Notes: generated from the letters alone by a model not told the origin. 64,000 nt of DNA from Clostridium culturomicium (GCF_000821305.1 NZ_CCXK01000013.1:1-64000), one strand, 5' to 3'. Positions 1 through 8,540 are shown, numbered from the stretch's first letter. Numbers and translations are program-made.

Positions 1-1
1 G

Positions 2-169
2 AGATTTGATTTACCAGGTTACAAAATTAGATATCGTGCAATGTGCAATGGTTGTTGGTTAGATTGGGTTGAGAATGGAAATTCATATATGGAAGGTCAC
101 AATGGGTATGCAGGATTAGGAGATGGAACACCTATAACTGCAATAGAATGTGAAATTGTGGCTAGATAA
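2..169 (+). CDS. C-terminal tail of a cell-wall hydrolase (partial, ChW-like repeat)
   Basis: Only the last 55 codons are inside the window; the gene starts to the left. The visible protein contains a YRA...CWLDWVENG...AIE pattern that resembles the clostridial hydrophobic W (ChW) repeat found at the ends of surface proteins and peptidoglycan hydrolases. The catalytic domain is out of view, so the enzyme class is not known. It is followed by a terminator-like string almost identical to the one after the lysozyme remnant at 1675, suggesting that the two were once copies of a similar lysin locus. Confidence 0.45.
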   Translation, partial: RFDLPGYKIRYRAMCNGCWLDWVENGNSYMEGHNGYAGLGDGTPITAIECEIVAR

Positions 170-175
170 TTAAAA

Positions 176-193
176 GGCTAGTGGGTTAATTCC
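176..193 (+). repeat. Copy of the 3' flank found after the lysozyme remnant
   Basis: This 18-base string matches 1682..1699 at 17 of 18 positions. At 1682 it forms part of a good terminator; here the right arm has diverged, leaving only a weak hairpin. It is evidence of duplication of a lysin-type gene end. Confidence 0.5.
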
Positions 194-273
194 CAACAGG
201 TTTACTTTTGAGTTGCAAAAAAGATTTTCACATGGAAAATCACAAATAGTTTCACAGTAAAATTCACACAAAG

Positions 274-309
274 AAAACCAGAAATATTTAAATCAATATT
301 TCTGGTTTT
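274..309. terminator. Bidirectional intrinsic terminator
   Basis: A perfect 15-bp inverted repeat (274..288 and 295..309) with a 6-base loop is flanked by A and T runs on both sides. It sits between the convergent hydrolase tail and the lipoprotein gene and can serve both. Confidence 0.8.
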
Positions 310-346
310 TGCTTTAGTTATATTAAATATATGGATAACCCTTGAT

Positions 347-865
347 TTATTTATTTAATTCTTCTATGAATACAGATAAATCTCCATGTAAATTACTAAT
401 TAGATTACTATTATTAAGTTTCCAATTTCCCTCTTCTTCACTAAGGTTGAAGTAATATGAGAATTCTTTTTCAATATTAGTATTCTTTTCAGTCAAAATA
501 AAAGTTACATCATAACTATGGACATCTTCATCAGATGATTTTTTAGTATTAATCTTTAAGTCCTTTATTTCCATATCTATCTTCGAACCAAACCTGTCAT
601 TTTCTCCACTTTGAGTAGATTCACCAATACGATATACTGGACCATACCATCTATTATTGCAAAATGATGTATAAGCATCCTCAGTAAAGTATTCTTTGTA
701 AAGTTCACTATCAGGACGTGAATCTGTAAAGAATGTTTCGATAAAGTTTGTAATTAAGGTTATTTCTTCAGAATTCTTTTTGCTACCACAACCTGAGAAT
801 ATAAATGGTACAGCTAATGTAATTACTACAATGCTCATAATAAAGTTAGATAGTTTTCTTTTCAT
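347..865 (-). CDS. Putative lipoprotein of unknown function
   Basis: A 172-residue protein begins with a short positive stretch, a hydrophobic segment and a lipobox (FSGC, modified Cys near residue 26), so it is expected to be lipid-anchored outside the membrane. The mature part is charged and soluble, without a motif I recognise. The pattern (short lipoprotein, residues 30-170 mixed alpha/beta) is reminiscent of NTF2-like or DUF4829-type clostridial lipoproteins, but I cannot assign it. The gene stands alone: a shared terminator lies downstream and an AT-rich promoter region upstream. The ATG at 865 follows a purine-rich ribosome site. Confidence 0.7.
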   Translation of the reverse strand: MKRKLSNFIMSIVVITLAVPFIFSGCGSKKNSEEITLITNFIETFFTDSRPDSELYKEYFTEDAYTSFCNNRWYGPVYRIGESTQSGENDRFGSKIDMEIKDLKINTKKSSDEDVHSYDVTFILTEKNTNIEKEFSYYFNLSEEEGNWKLNNSNLISNLHGDLSVFIEELNK

Positions 866-975
866 ACTTTAGATTCCCCCTTAAATTTTATTAATTTTAT
901 TTATAATTCAATATAAAATATTGAATTATACTTAATTATACATCAAATATAATTTAACTTCCACTATTTACAATT

Positions 976-1140
976 TTATCTAAAATAAAGAATATCCTTG
1001 TAGGTATATACTTTATTTGCTATTCCTATTTTCATAGCTGGTGTTTTCCTATCCTCCTTAGGTCCGCTACCTTGAAGAGTACAGAAGTTATATACAGTTC
1101 TAAATATAGTTATTATCTGTTGAGCGTACTTTGGGTTATA
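976..1140 (-). pseudogene. C-terminal remnant of a DDE-type transposase
   Basis: Reading the minus strand gives an open 54-codon frame ending in TAA. It contains QQIITIFRTVYNFC, TPAMKIGIANKVY and KDILYF, the type of tail seen in integrase-core transposases, where a conserved phenylalanine/tyrosine-rich end follows the catalytic glutamate. The catalytic domain is absent. The fragment ends exactly where the lysozyme remnant begins (about 1141), so insertion followed by deletion is the likely history. The IS family is not assigned. Confidence 0.5.
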
Positions 1141-1141
1141 A

Positions 1142-1675
1142 TTTGCTGATACATGTACCTATGACGGTAAATATGAAATTTGGCAGTATACTAGTTCAGG
1201 AAAAGTAGCTGGAGTAAGTGGAAATTGTGATATGAATATATCATATACAGATTTTCCACCTATTATGGCTAAGTTAGGCAAGAATGGGTATTCAGCAAAT
1301 GATAATAAACCAGTTGAGCCATCTAAACCAACTCCACCACCTGCAGCATATAACACATACACAGTTCAACTAGGGGACACATTAAGTGGTATTGCTAGTA
1401 AATATGGAACTACTTATCAGAGACTGGCTGAGATTAATGGAATTACTAACCCTAACATCATTCATGTAGGACAAGTTCTTAAAGTATACGGAACTACTGC
1501 ATCTATATCAGTAGGTTCAAGAGTTAAAATTGTTGGGTCTAACTATGCAACAGGACAAACTGTACCATCGTGGGTTAAAAATAATGTTTACACAGTACAA
1601 CAGATAAGTGGTAGCAAAGCTCTTATTAAAGAGATTGTAAGTTGGGTATATATAAAAGATTTAATTTTAGTTTAA
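1142..1675 (+). pseudogene. 5'-truncated GH25 lysozyme with LysM and SH3-like domains
   Basis: The open frame starts directly after a stop codon at 1139. It reads through the end of a GH25 muramidase barrel (YEIWQYTSSGKVAGVSG, CDMNISYTDF), then a proline-rich linker, a LysM domain (TYTVQLGDTLSGIASKYGTT, roughly codons 70-115 of the frame) and a C-terminal SH3-like wall-binding domain ending in SWVYIKDL. A complete enzyme would have about 150 more residues, including the catalytic Asp and Glu. An internal ATG at 1232 could yield a 147-residue binding-only protein, but no good ribosome site precedes it. The break coincides with a transposase remnant. Confidence 0.75.
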
Positions 1676-1681
1676 TTTTAA

Positions 1682-1716
1682 GGCTAGTGGGGTAATTCCT
1701 GCTAGCTTTTTTATTT
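1682..1716 (+). terminator. Terminator after the lysozyme remnant
   Basis: A GGCTAG/CTAGC stem with an inner GGG/CC pairing is followed by a long T-rich run. Confidence 0.75.
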
Positions 1717-1814
1717 TTTTGAAGGAGTTTTATTGTTTTTGTCGAACATTTACTGTAAATAATACCTTAACTTAATATATATTATATTTTAGAGGTTATT
1801 TTAGGAGGAAAATA

Positions 1815-2426
1815 ATGAATACTCAACAAATAAAAGAAACTATAGTTGAAAATCTTAAGATATACTTGCAAGAACTTAAAGATAATAAAACTATTTATAA
1901 AGTTAATTTATTGCCCAATATTGTTCAACTATATATTAACACTTATGAAAAATCAACTGTTTTTTCAAGTCTACAACAACATTTAATGGAAGTTTATTTA
2001 AGTGATCCAAGCATAATTCTAGATTATATTCAATTACCAATATGGATTAATGATGGTGAATTAGGTCCGGATTTTAAAACAGCAATGAAGCATATTAATA
2101 CTACTAAAAATACATATGGGGGTATATTGAAGGAATATAAGGAGTCTTGGAAAAATCCATTTTTAATAACAACAGTAGAAGCAAATGTTGAAAATAACGA
2201 ATCTGTACATAATTTAACAATAAGTAGAGCTGATGGTGTTCATGTTAAAGGTCAGTTTAAACCACAATCGATTCTACCTATAATACAAATGTTGATGTCT
2301 GCAACGCAAGTTTCTATTGAAAAAGGTATATATAACTTGGATCTTGAAACAATACAAAATTATATTAAATCAAGTTCAGAATTTAATGAGTTTCTATTAA
2401 ATCTTATCAGTTCTGGAAGGGATTAA
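1815..2426 (+). CDS. Hypothetical cytosolic protein, first gene of a four-gene cluster
   Basis: The 203-residue product has no signal peptide or membrane segment and no domain I recognise. It is rich in Ile, Asn and Lys, and the central part alternates predicted strands with acidic turns (around residues 115-150). The start at 1815 is backed by TAGGAGGAAAATA just upstream, and an AT-rich promoter region precedes it. The next gene begins 6 bases after its stop, so the four genes to 3564 are almost certainly one transcript. Function unknown. Confidence 0.7.
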   Translation: MNTQQIKETIVENLKIYLQELKDNKTIYKVNLLPNIVQLYINTYEKSTVFSSLQQHLMEVYLSDPSIILDYIQLPIWINDGELGPDFKTAMKHINTTKNTYGGILKEYKESWKNPFLITTVEANVENNESVHNLTISRADGVHVKGQFKPQSILPIIQMLMSATQVSIEKGIYNLDLETIQNYIKSSSEFNEFLLNLISSGRD

Positions 2427-2431
2427 TATAA

Positions 2432-2917
2432 ATGATTAATTTAATTGATGGATGTATTGTTGAAAATATAGACATGTCATTAAATATTATTTTAAAAGCG
2501 ATTGATGAAATAAGTTATAGAGGGAGCTCTAATTTAGATTGGATTAACTATTTAACAGGGGCAGCTTTACCCATTATAGGATTTTATATAAATAATAAAT
2601 TTAGAAAAAAAGATGAAATTAGAAATATAATAGTTATGTTATTACAAAATAATCAAAAATTAATAGCACTTATATATAAAGGTGCATATGATGAGAATAA
2701 AATAGATCATAAAGAGATGAGAAAAGAATTAAAAACCTATAATATAACTATGATAATGCCAAAAGAATTAAGGGATGAGTTTAATAAATTATATTCCATA
2801 TATTATTTAGAAGGTATAGAATTTGAAAAACGTATGAATGAAGTACATGGTGTATTATGTAATTTGAAAAAGTTGCTTGATAAGTATGGGGAGGATATTA
2901 GTGGGGAGTATAAGTAA
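2432..2917 (+). CDS. Hypothetical protein with one membrane segment
   Basis: The 161-residue protein has one clear hydrophobic segment (about residues 40-56, LTGAALPIIGFYI) followed by a basic stretch and a helical C-terminal region. It is probably anchored in the membrane with the C-terminal 100 residues in the cytosol. I recognise no family. It is translationally linked to both neighbours: 6 bases from the gene before, and its last 17 bases overlap the gene after. Confidence 0.65.
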   Translation: MINLIDGCIVENIDMSLNIILKAIDEISYRGSSNLDWINYLTGAALPIIGFYINNKFRKKDEIRNIIVMLLQNNQKLIALIYKGAYDENKIDHKEMRKELKTYNITMIMPKELRDEFNKLYSIYYLEGIEFEKRMNEVHGVLCNLKKLLDKYGEDISGEYK

Positions 2918-3296
2918 TGCGCATAAAAGTGTTATTAATAATGGTGAAGAAGCATATAGTAGCAGTACAACAACTATAAATACAAGCTCATACAGTTCAT
3001 ATTTTTGTGAAAAGTTTAATTCAACAAATAATGAGTTAATGAAATTGTCATCGTGTATACCTGATGTATATGAAGAAATGATATATCGTTTTAACGACTT
3101 AAGAACACTAGGGATTATTGACACAGAAGATGAACTTGATTTTAAGGCTAAAATGATTATAAGCAATATGGATCAAGCTAGGATAATTGCCGAGAAAAGA
3201 GTTAAGTCATTTGAAGAGATTCACGACTTTAACTATATCTGCAAAAACTTTATGGATACATATAATAAACTAAAAGGTGGTGATGATTGTGCTTAA
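2901..3296 (+). CDS. Hypothetical protein, overlapping start
   Basis: I place the start at GTG 2901 because GGGGAGG ends 6 bases before it; TTG 2877 or ATG 2886 in the same frame lack a ribosome site. This gives 131 residues and a 17-base overlap with the upstream stop, typical of coupled translation. The N-terminal 35 residues are rich in Ser, Thr and Asn; the rest looks helical and soluble. No recognised domain. The close packing with its neighbours suggests one functional unit. Confidence 0.6.
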   Translation: MGSISNAHKSVINNGEEAYSSSTTTINTSSYSSYFCEKFNSTNNELMKLSSCIPDVYEEMIYRFNDLRTLGIIDTEDELDFKAKMIISNMDQARIIAEKRVKSFEEIHDFNYICKNFMDTYNKLKGGDDCA

Positions 3297-3564
3297 TAAA
3301 ATTTATATGCCAATAAGACGTTATAGTATTGATTTCAATGTTATAAAACAAGAAATTAAAAAAGAGTATAATGCTGTTGAAGATTTTGGGAGCATAATCA
3401 TGCTAACTTTAAATAATAAAAAATGTGCAATAAGTGTAAATAGTATGGGCAAGGTCGAAACATTTTTACAGGATGAAAATGATATAAGTGTAGTTAGACC
3501 TGACATAGAGTTTATTCAAAATGTATTTAAAAAAGAGATACATGAATTCCAATTGATTAAATAA
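3289..3564 (+). CDS. Small hypothetical protein, last gene of the cluster
   Basis: The frame is open from GTG 3277. The ribosome site AAAGGTGG (3273-3280) best fits GTG 3289, giving 91 residues; ATG 3283 is the alternative. It overlaps the end of the preceding gene by 8 bases. The protein is a mixed alpha/beta polypeptide without membrane segments and without a motif I know. A terminator follows directly, closing the cluster. Confidence 0.55.
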   Translation: MLNKIYMPIRRYSIDFNVIKQEIKKEYNAVEDFGSIIMLTLNNKKCAISVNSMGKVETFLQDENDISVVRPDIEFIQNVFKKEIHEFQLIK

Positions 3565-3572
3565 TTTAAAAG

Positions 3573-3599
3573 ACTAGGAAAACCCTAGCCTTATTTTTA
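3573..3599 (+). terminator. Terminator of the four-gene cluster
   Basis: A CTAGG...CCTAG hairpin with a short A-rich loop is followed by CCTTATTTTTAT. Confidence 0.65.
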
Positions 3600-3639
3600 T
3601 GCAAAAATATAAGCCTAGGAAGGGTTGCCCAGGCTCATA

Positions 3640-3748
3640 AATATATAATTTGAAGAATATTTTATAGAAGAGATAACAAATGGAAGTTTTTAATGTAATA
3701 TGTAGTAGGACTTTAAATTCCATAAATACTCTTCAAATATAAACATTA
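3640..3748. repeat. Imperfect inverted repeat of about 26 bp, MITE-like
   Basis: The left arm (about 3642..3669, ATAATTTGAAGAATATTT...) and right arm (about 3719..3746) are near reverse complements, separated by about 50 bases without coding potential. Size and arms suggest a miniature inverted-repeat element or a very long hairpin. No flanking target duplication could be confirmed by eye. Confidence 0.4.
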
Positions 3749-4139
3749 AGATGTCATGTATTTTAAATTATTTTAAACCAAAACTCAACACTTTTCGGTG
3801 AAAAAACAATAAGTTTTTAAATATTATTAATATAATATTAGTTCAAAATAAAAGTTTGATTTTTGATAAATAAAAAGAGCCAGGCACAAAGCCAAAGCTC
3901 TTTTAAGGAGTTAAAACATAGGATTTTAAGATATGATTAATACCTAAAGTATCTTACAAACTTAAAGTATAAACATTTTAACTTAATTTATTCATTTTCA
4001 ATATAAAAAGACAGTACCATAGATACTGCCTTAAGTGGATTAAAGCTAACTTTAATCCACACTAATATGAAAGAGATTATTAAACAGATGTCTTACAGAT
4101 ATATAATATACTATTTTATAAATAATATTCTCAATAATA

Positions 4140-4178
4140 AAAAAGCTAGTAGAAATAATAAGTTCTTACTAGCTTTTT
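4140..4178 (+). terminator. Intrinsic terminator-like hairpin without an upstream gene
   Basis: AAAAAGCTAGTA pairs with TACTAGCTTTTT across a 15-base loop. No intact gene precedes it, so it may be the leftover end of a lost gene. Confidence 0.55.
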
Positions 4179-4391
4179 ATGATGGATTTTATAGTAATGG
4201 GTTTTTGGATATTGTTTATATTTAAAGTATAGACAGTTTTGGGTTAGTTATACATATGGAGGCGTCAAAAATTCGTCAAAAATATAAATCAATTTATTTC
4301 AAAAATATTCATTTGAAAAATAGTTACGAACTATCTGAAACATAGAAATATCAAGGACACTAGTATAATTGTTCAAAAATTTTCTCGTTAA

Positions 4392-5477
4392 AATAAGTTT
4401 GCCTTCCAAAAGTGGTCTTCCTTATTTGAATTTAAGCGTTACATGGAGCGTATGATTCTTGAGTTTTCAAGGATTGAAACTCTTGAGGGAGTAACACGTA
4501 CGCCATATAATCAATATGATTCAGTTATCCTTCCACTTAAGAAATACTTGAAGGATAATGGAGTTGATTTTGATATAAATGCTAGAGTAACAGATATAGA
4601 TTTCAAAGATGGCTTAGGAATTACTGCTACAGCAATTCATCTTGAAGGTCCAGACGGAAGAGAGAGAATTATTGAACTTAAGGAGGGGGACGCCTGCTTT
4701 ATGACTAATGGCTGCATGACAGATAATGCAACCCTTGGTGATTTTAATACTGCACCAAAGTATAAACCAGAGAATCCTATGTCAGGAGACCTTTGGAGAA
4801 GAGTTGCAGCGAAAAAGCCTGGCCTTGGAAACCCAGAGCCTTTCTTTGGGAATCCGCAGCAGACAAACTGGGAAAGCTTCACTGTAACCTGCCGAGGTAA
4901 TATGCTACTTAAAATGATTGAGCAGTTTTCAGGCAATGTTCCAGGAAGTGGAGCTCTAATGACTTTTAAGGATTCCAGCTGGCTAATGAGCATCGTTGTT
5001 GCTGCACAGCCACACTTTAGAAATCAACCAATGGATGAAACAATTTTCTGGGGTTATGGTTTGTACACTGATAATATTGGAGATTATGTTAAGAAACCAA
5101 TGAGGGAGTGTACTGGTGAAGAAATTTTAATTGAACTTTTACATCATCTTCACTTTGAACATAGCCAGGAGGAAATCTTGGATACAATAGTAAATGTGAT
5201 TCCTTGTATGATGCCTTATATAGATTCTCAGTTTCAGCCACGAAAAAAAGCTGATAGGCCACAGGTGGTGCCAGAGGGCTCAACTAACTTTGCAATGATA
5301 AGTCAGTTCGTTGAGATTCCAGAGGATATGGTATTTACAGAAGAATATTCTGTACGTGCTGCAAGGATTGCGGTTTATAAACTTCTTGGAGTGAAAAATA
5401 AAAAAGTTTCTCCTGTTACTCAATATAAAAAAGATCCAGGGGTGCTTTTGAAAGCTTTAAAAACCTCCTTTAGATAG
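4392..5477 (+). pseudogene. Oleate hydratase, N-terminally truncated
   Basis: The frame encodes the C-terminal 60% of the MCRA/oleate hydratase family, FAD enzymes that add water to the cis-9 double bond of unsaturated fatty acids. Family strings are clear: FAFQKW, EFKRYMERMILEF, GVTRTPYNQYDS, FMTNGCMTDNATLGD, FWGYGLYTDN and the C-terminal VYKLLGVKNK. Homology begins at about 4395, immediately after a TAA at 4389, and about 220 residues are missing, including the Rossmann GxGxxG motif that holds FAD. An internal ATG at 4443 could start a 344-residue product, but without its FAD site it should be inactive. The upstream sequence shows no trace of the lost part. Confidence 0.9.
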
Positions 5478-5581
5478 TTGCTAATTAGTAAAAATGTTCT
5501 TTGGGAGTTGAAGATAAAGCCTATCTTCACTTGAAAATAAGATTTTGAAAATTATATCAAAAAATATCATAAATAAAAGAA

Positions 5582-5609
5582 AAAAGACCACAGGGGCGTG
5601 GTCTTTTTC
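5582..5609. terminator. Strong intrinsic terminator
   Basis: AAAAAGACCAC pairs with GTGGTCTTTTT across a 6-base loop; it closes the oleate hydratase remnant and can also act on the other strand. Confidence 0.85.
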
Positions 5610-5636
5610 CTTTGAGTATTAATCAACTTTTATTCG

Positions 5637-5733
5637 TATATCACCTTTTGGGCAAAGGTATTTAAGCATTGGGGTTTGTGGGGAGCCTAAATACCTTATT
5701 TAAGATATATTTTATTGAATAAAAGGGGATATA
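5637..5733. other. Nested inverted repeats: candidate structured RNA or MITE
   Basis: Two stems are nested. The outer one pairs TATATCACCTTTT (5637..5649) with AAAAGGGGATATA (5721..5733), 12 of 13 positions. The inner one pairs AAGGTATTTAAGC (5655..5667) with GCCTAAATACCTT (5685..5697), 12 of 13, around a G-rich loop. It lies between two convergent transcripts. No family recognised. Confidence 0.45.
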
Positions 5734-5804
5734 AATATTATACGTTATTGGTAAATAAAAGTTTAGTATTTTAAGAAAATTTAAGAAATAGTTATAAAGA
5801 AAAT

Positions 5805-7397
5805 TTAAATAAGCCCTATTGACATTAAGAAATCTTTTGCTACATCTTCAGGTTTCTCCTGAAGCTCATCCACACGGTAGTTAAGCTCCATCATTATTTC
5901 ATTTGTAAGATGTGTGCCAAGGTCTTCTACTAAAGGTTTGATTTCAGGATACTTTTCAAGAGTTTCAGAGCGGATTATTGGGATTGCGTAGTATGGAGGG
6001 AAGAAGTTTTTATCATCCTCAAGAACTACTAAATTAAGTTTTTTTAGTAAACCGTCTGTTGAAAAGGCATCTGTAACCTCAGTTTCCTTGTTAACTAAAG
6101 CTGTGTATTTAGGAGAACCATCAATTCCTATGGATTTTTTAAATTTAAATCCGTAGATCTTTTCTATGCCAGGAAGTCCATCGCCACGATTTAAAAACTC
6201 AAGGCTTGTTCCAGCAGTTAACTGGCTTCCAACTTTAGCTAAGTCACTGATAGTTTTAAGATTATATTTTTCGGCTGTTTCCTGGGTAACAGCTAATGCA
6301 TAAGTATTATTAAAGCCCATTTGATTTAAAACCTCTATGTCAAATTGATCCTTAAAATCTTTTTTAACGGTTTCGTAAACCTGATTCATATCTGAAATTG
6401 GAGGATACTTTAAGGTATCTCCATAGGCTGTTCCACTATATTCAATATACATATCAATATCTCCAGAGTTTAAAGCTGTGAAGCATATTTGCGTTCCACC
6501 AAGGTCAAGGTTTCTTTTAACCTCAATATCGGTTTTAGTTTCAATTAATTCAGCCACCATGCTAGCGACGATGCTTTGTTCTGTGTAATCCTTTGAACCA
6601 ATGGAAATTGATTTATCAGCTGTTTTCATATTTCCAAAGGCTGTGGTAGTCATAAGACAAACTACAGCAAGGGTTGAAGCACCAACCACAAGCTTTTGTC
6701 TTTTCCTGGATTTAAGAAGAGATTCCTTAGAAAGATTATTTACTTTCTGTAGGCTTATTGGGGTAACTAGCTTTTCAATGTTTGCAACTACATAGTCAAC
6801 GGTTAAAGCTAAAAGACATGCTGGAATGGCTCCTGCTAGAATCTGATATGGGTTCATGGTTCTGATACCAGAGAAAACTAAAAAGCCTAGCCCGCCAGCA
6901 CCAATGAAGGCAGCAATGGTCATAAGTCCAACGGCAGTTACTGAGGAAATTCTCACACCAGCCATGATAACCGGTAAAGCAAGGGGTATCTGTACCTTGG
7001 TTAAAATCTGGAACTTGGTAAGACCAATTCCCTTAGCTGCTTCAATGGTCTGTGGATTTATATTACTGATCCCAGTATAGGTATTTTTTATGATTGGCAG
7101 TAAACTGTACAGGATAACTGCAGCTACTGCAGGAACTGTCCCAATTCCTAAGAGTGGAATGGCAAAACCAAGGAGTGCCATGCTTGGGATAGCTTGTATA
7201 ACATTGGCTGTGTTAAGGATAGGCTTGTGAAGCTTTTTAACATAGCACACAAGAATTCCAAGGGGTACACCAATTAAAATTGCACAGCCCACGGATAAAA
7301 AGGTAAGCTGTAAATGCTCTAATAAAAGAGTTAAAATCTGATTCCAATTGGTCATTATATATTCAGCAAATTTCATTAAAGATTCAATAAAATTCAT
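5805..7397 (-). CDS. Glycine betaine/carnitine/choline ABC transporter, permease fused to substrate-binding domain (OpuCB-OpuCC type)
   Basis: This 530-residue membrane protein joins two parts usually encoded separately. Residues 1-215 form a BPD-type permease with about five membrane helices and the EAA-type loop (EAAKGIGLTKFQILTKVQIP). After another helix (about 235-255), residues 263-530 form an OpuAC-type binding domain beginning SIGSKDYTEQ, displayed outside the membrane. It should import compatible solutes such as glycine betaine, carnitine or choline. The ATG directly follows the stop of the ATPase gene and GAGGTG precedes it, so the two are co-translated. The fusion matches known Firmicutes OpuC/ProWX architectures. 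Substrate choice among the quaternary amines cannot be read by eye. Confidence 0.92.
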   Translation of the reverse strand: MNFIESLMKFAEYIMTNWNQILTLLLEHLQLTFLSVGCAILIGVPLGILVCYVKKLHKPILNTANVIQAIPSMALLGFAIPLLGIGTVPAVAAVILYSLLPIIKNTYTGISNINPQTIEAAKGIGLTKFQILTKVQIPLALPVIMAGVRISSVTAVGLMTIAAFIGAGGLGFLVFSGIRTMNPYQILAGAIPACLLALTVDYVVANIEKLVTPISLQKVNNLSKESLLKSRKRQKLVVGASTLAVVCLMTTTAFGNMKTADKSISIGSKDYTEQSIVASMVAELIETKTDIEVKRNLDLGGTQICFTALNSGDIDMYIEYSGTAYGDTLKYPPISDMNQVYETVKKDFKDQFDIEVLNQMGFNNTYALAVTQETAEKYNLKTISDLAKVGSQLTAGTSLEFLNRGDGLPGIEKIYGFKFKKSIGIDGSPKYTALVNKETEVTDAFSTDGLLKKLNLVVLEDDKNFFPPYYAIPIIRSETLEKYPEIKPLVEDLGTHLTNEIMMELNYRVDELQEKPEDVAKDFLMSIGLI

Positions 7398-8525
7398 TTA
7401 GGACACCTCACTTTCAAGATACTGTTGGCTTAAGGTTGTAATAAGACTACTCTTGGTGATAAGTCCAAGAAGAATACCCTTGTTATTTAGTACAGGAATG
7501 TCTGAAACATTGTGGGAATCAACCGTCTTAAGAACCTGAATAATGTTGTCATCATTACTAACAGAAGGGAATCTGGTTCGCATAACAGTATTGACAGGCT
7601 TAGATTTATCAGCAACACCTTGAATTTCTTTAGCGGTGATAATACCTTCTAGGAAACGGGTTTTTGTATCTATAACCATAAGGCTGTCAACCTTGGAATG
7701 TCTCATGGTTTCAATGCACTTAAAGAGCTCCATGTTTCTGTGACAGGTAACAGGATTTTCAATCATAATATCCTCAGATTTAATGAATTCAGGAGATGTC
7801 CAGATTCTATTTTTACCAACGAACTCTGCAACAAAGCTATTGATTGGATATTTTAAAATGTTCTCTGGAGTGTCATATTGAACGATGTTACCTCCATCCA
7901 TGATGCAGATCATATCAGCGATTTTTATGGCTTCACTCATATCATGGGTAACAAAGACAATGGTCTTTTTAAGCTTGCTTTGAAGATTTAACAGCTCGTC
8001 CTGAAGACCGGTACGGGTGATGGGGTCAAGAGCTGAAAAAGGCTCATCCATTAAAATAATCTTTGGATCTGTGGCAAAGGCGCGGGCAACCCCGACTCGC
8101 TGCTGCTGACCACCGCTTAGCTCTGTAGGATATCTATCAAGGTAATCCTCAGGATTCAGGCCAACCATGTCCATTAGTTCTAAGGTGCGGGCCTTAATTT
8201 TTTCAGAGTCCTGCTTTTGAACCTTTGGAATAAGCTCAATGTTTTCTTTTATAGTCATATGTGGGAAAAGTCCAGTCTGCTGGATAACATATCCCATATT
8301 TCTACGAAGCTCAATAACGTCTTTTGTGGCAATATCTTCACCGTCAATATAGATGTGACCTGTGGTTGGCTTAATAAGTCTGTTAATCATCTTTAAGGTG
8401 GTGGTTTTACCGCAACCGCTGGCACCGATAAAAGCAACCAGCTTTCCTTCCTCAATTTCAAAGGAAAGGTTTTTTATAACTGAAGTATCTTTAAATTTTT
8501 TTGTAATGTTTTCGAACTTTATCAT
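7398..8525 (-). CDS. opuCA: Osmoprotectant ABC transporter ATPase with tandem CBS domains
   Basis: The 375-residue protein carries Walker A GASGCGKTT (34-42), the signature LSGGQQQR (about 141), Walker B ILMDEP, and the H-loop THD. It powers uptake by the downstream fused permease/binding protein. Residues about 255-370 form two CBS domains, which in OpuCA-type ATPases sense ionic strength or bind c-di-AMP. AGGAGGTAAT precedes the ATG. The gene is preceded by 740 bases that contain a repeat array and a BusR-like operator, and a BusR-type regulator gene lies close by, so control by osmotic state and c-di-AMP is likely. Confidence 0.93.
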   Translation of the reverse strand: MIKFENITKKFKDTSVIKNLSFEIEEGKLVAFIGASGCGKTTTLKMINRLIKPTTGHIYIDGEDIATKDVIELRRNMGYVIQQTGLFPHMTIKENIELIPKVQKQDSEKIKARTLELMDMVGLNPEDYLDRYPTELSGGQQQRVGVARAFATDPKIILMDEPFSALDPITRTGLQDELLNLQSKLKKTIVFVTHDMSEAIKIADMICIMDGGNIVQYDTPENILKYPINSFVAEFVGKNRIWTSPEFIKSEDIMIENPVTCHRNMELFKCIETMRHSKVDSLMVIDTKTRFLEGIITAKEIQGVADKSKPVNTVMRTRFPSVSNDDNIIQVLKTVDSHNVSDIPVLNNKGILLGLITKSSLITTLSQQYLESEVS

Positions 8526-8540
8526 AATATTACCTCCTGT

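Larger units (their letters stand above)
3600..4391. other. Hairpin-rich intergenic region without genes
   Basis: No credible reading frame lies here. The stretch holds a row of inverted repeats: AGCCTAGG/CCCAGGCT at 3612..3635, a long imperfect repeat at 3640..3748, AAAAGAGC/GCTCTTTT at 3872..3904, a 12-bp stem with a 4-base loop at 4034..4063, and a terminator-like stem at 4140..4178. The region ends at the point where the truncated oleate hydratase frame opens. It looks like decayed intergenic and mobile-element sequence. Confidence 0.6.

Noticed and set aside
1159..1362. Minus-strand protein gene opposite the lysozyme remnant
   Set aside because: It is a shadow of the GH25/LysM reading frame and has no ribosome site.
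4637..4993. Minus-strand 118-codon gene
   Set aside because: It lies wholly opposite the oleate hydratase frame, whose protein is unmistakable.
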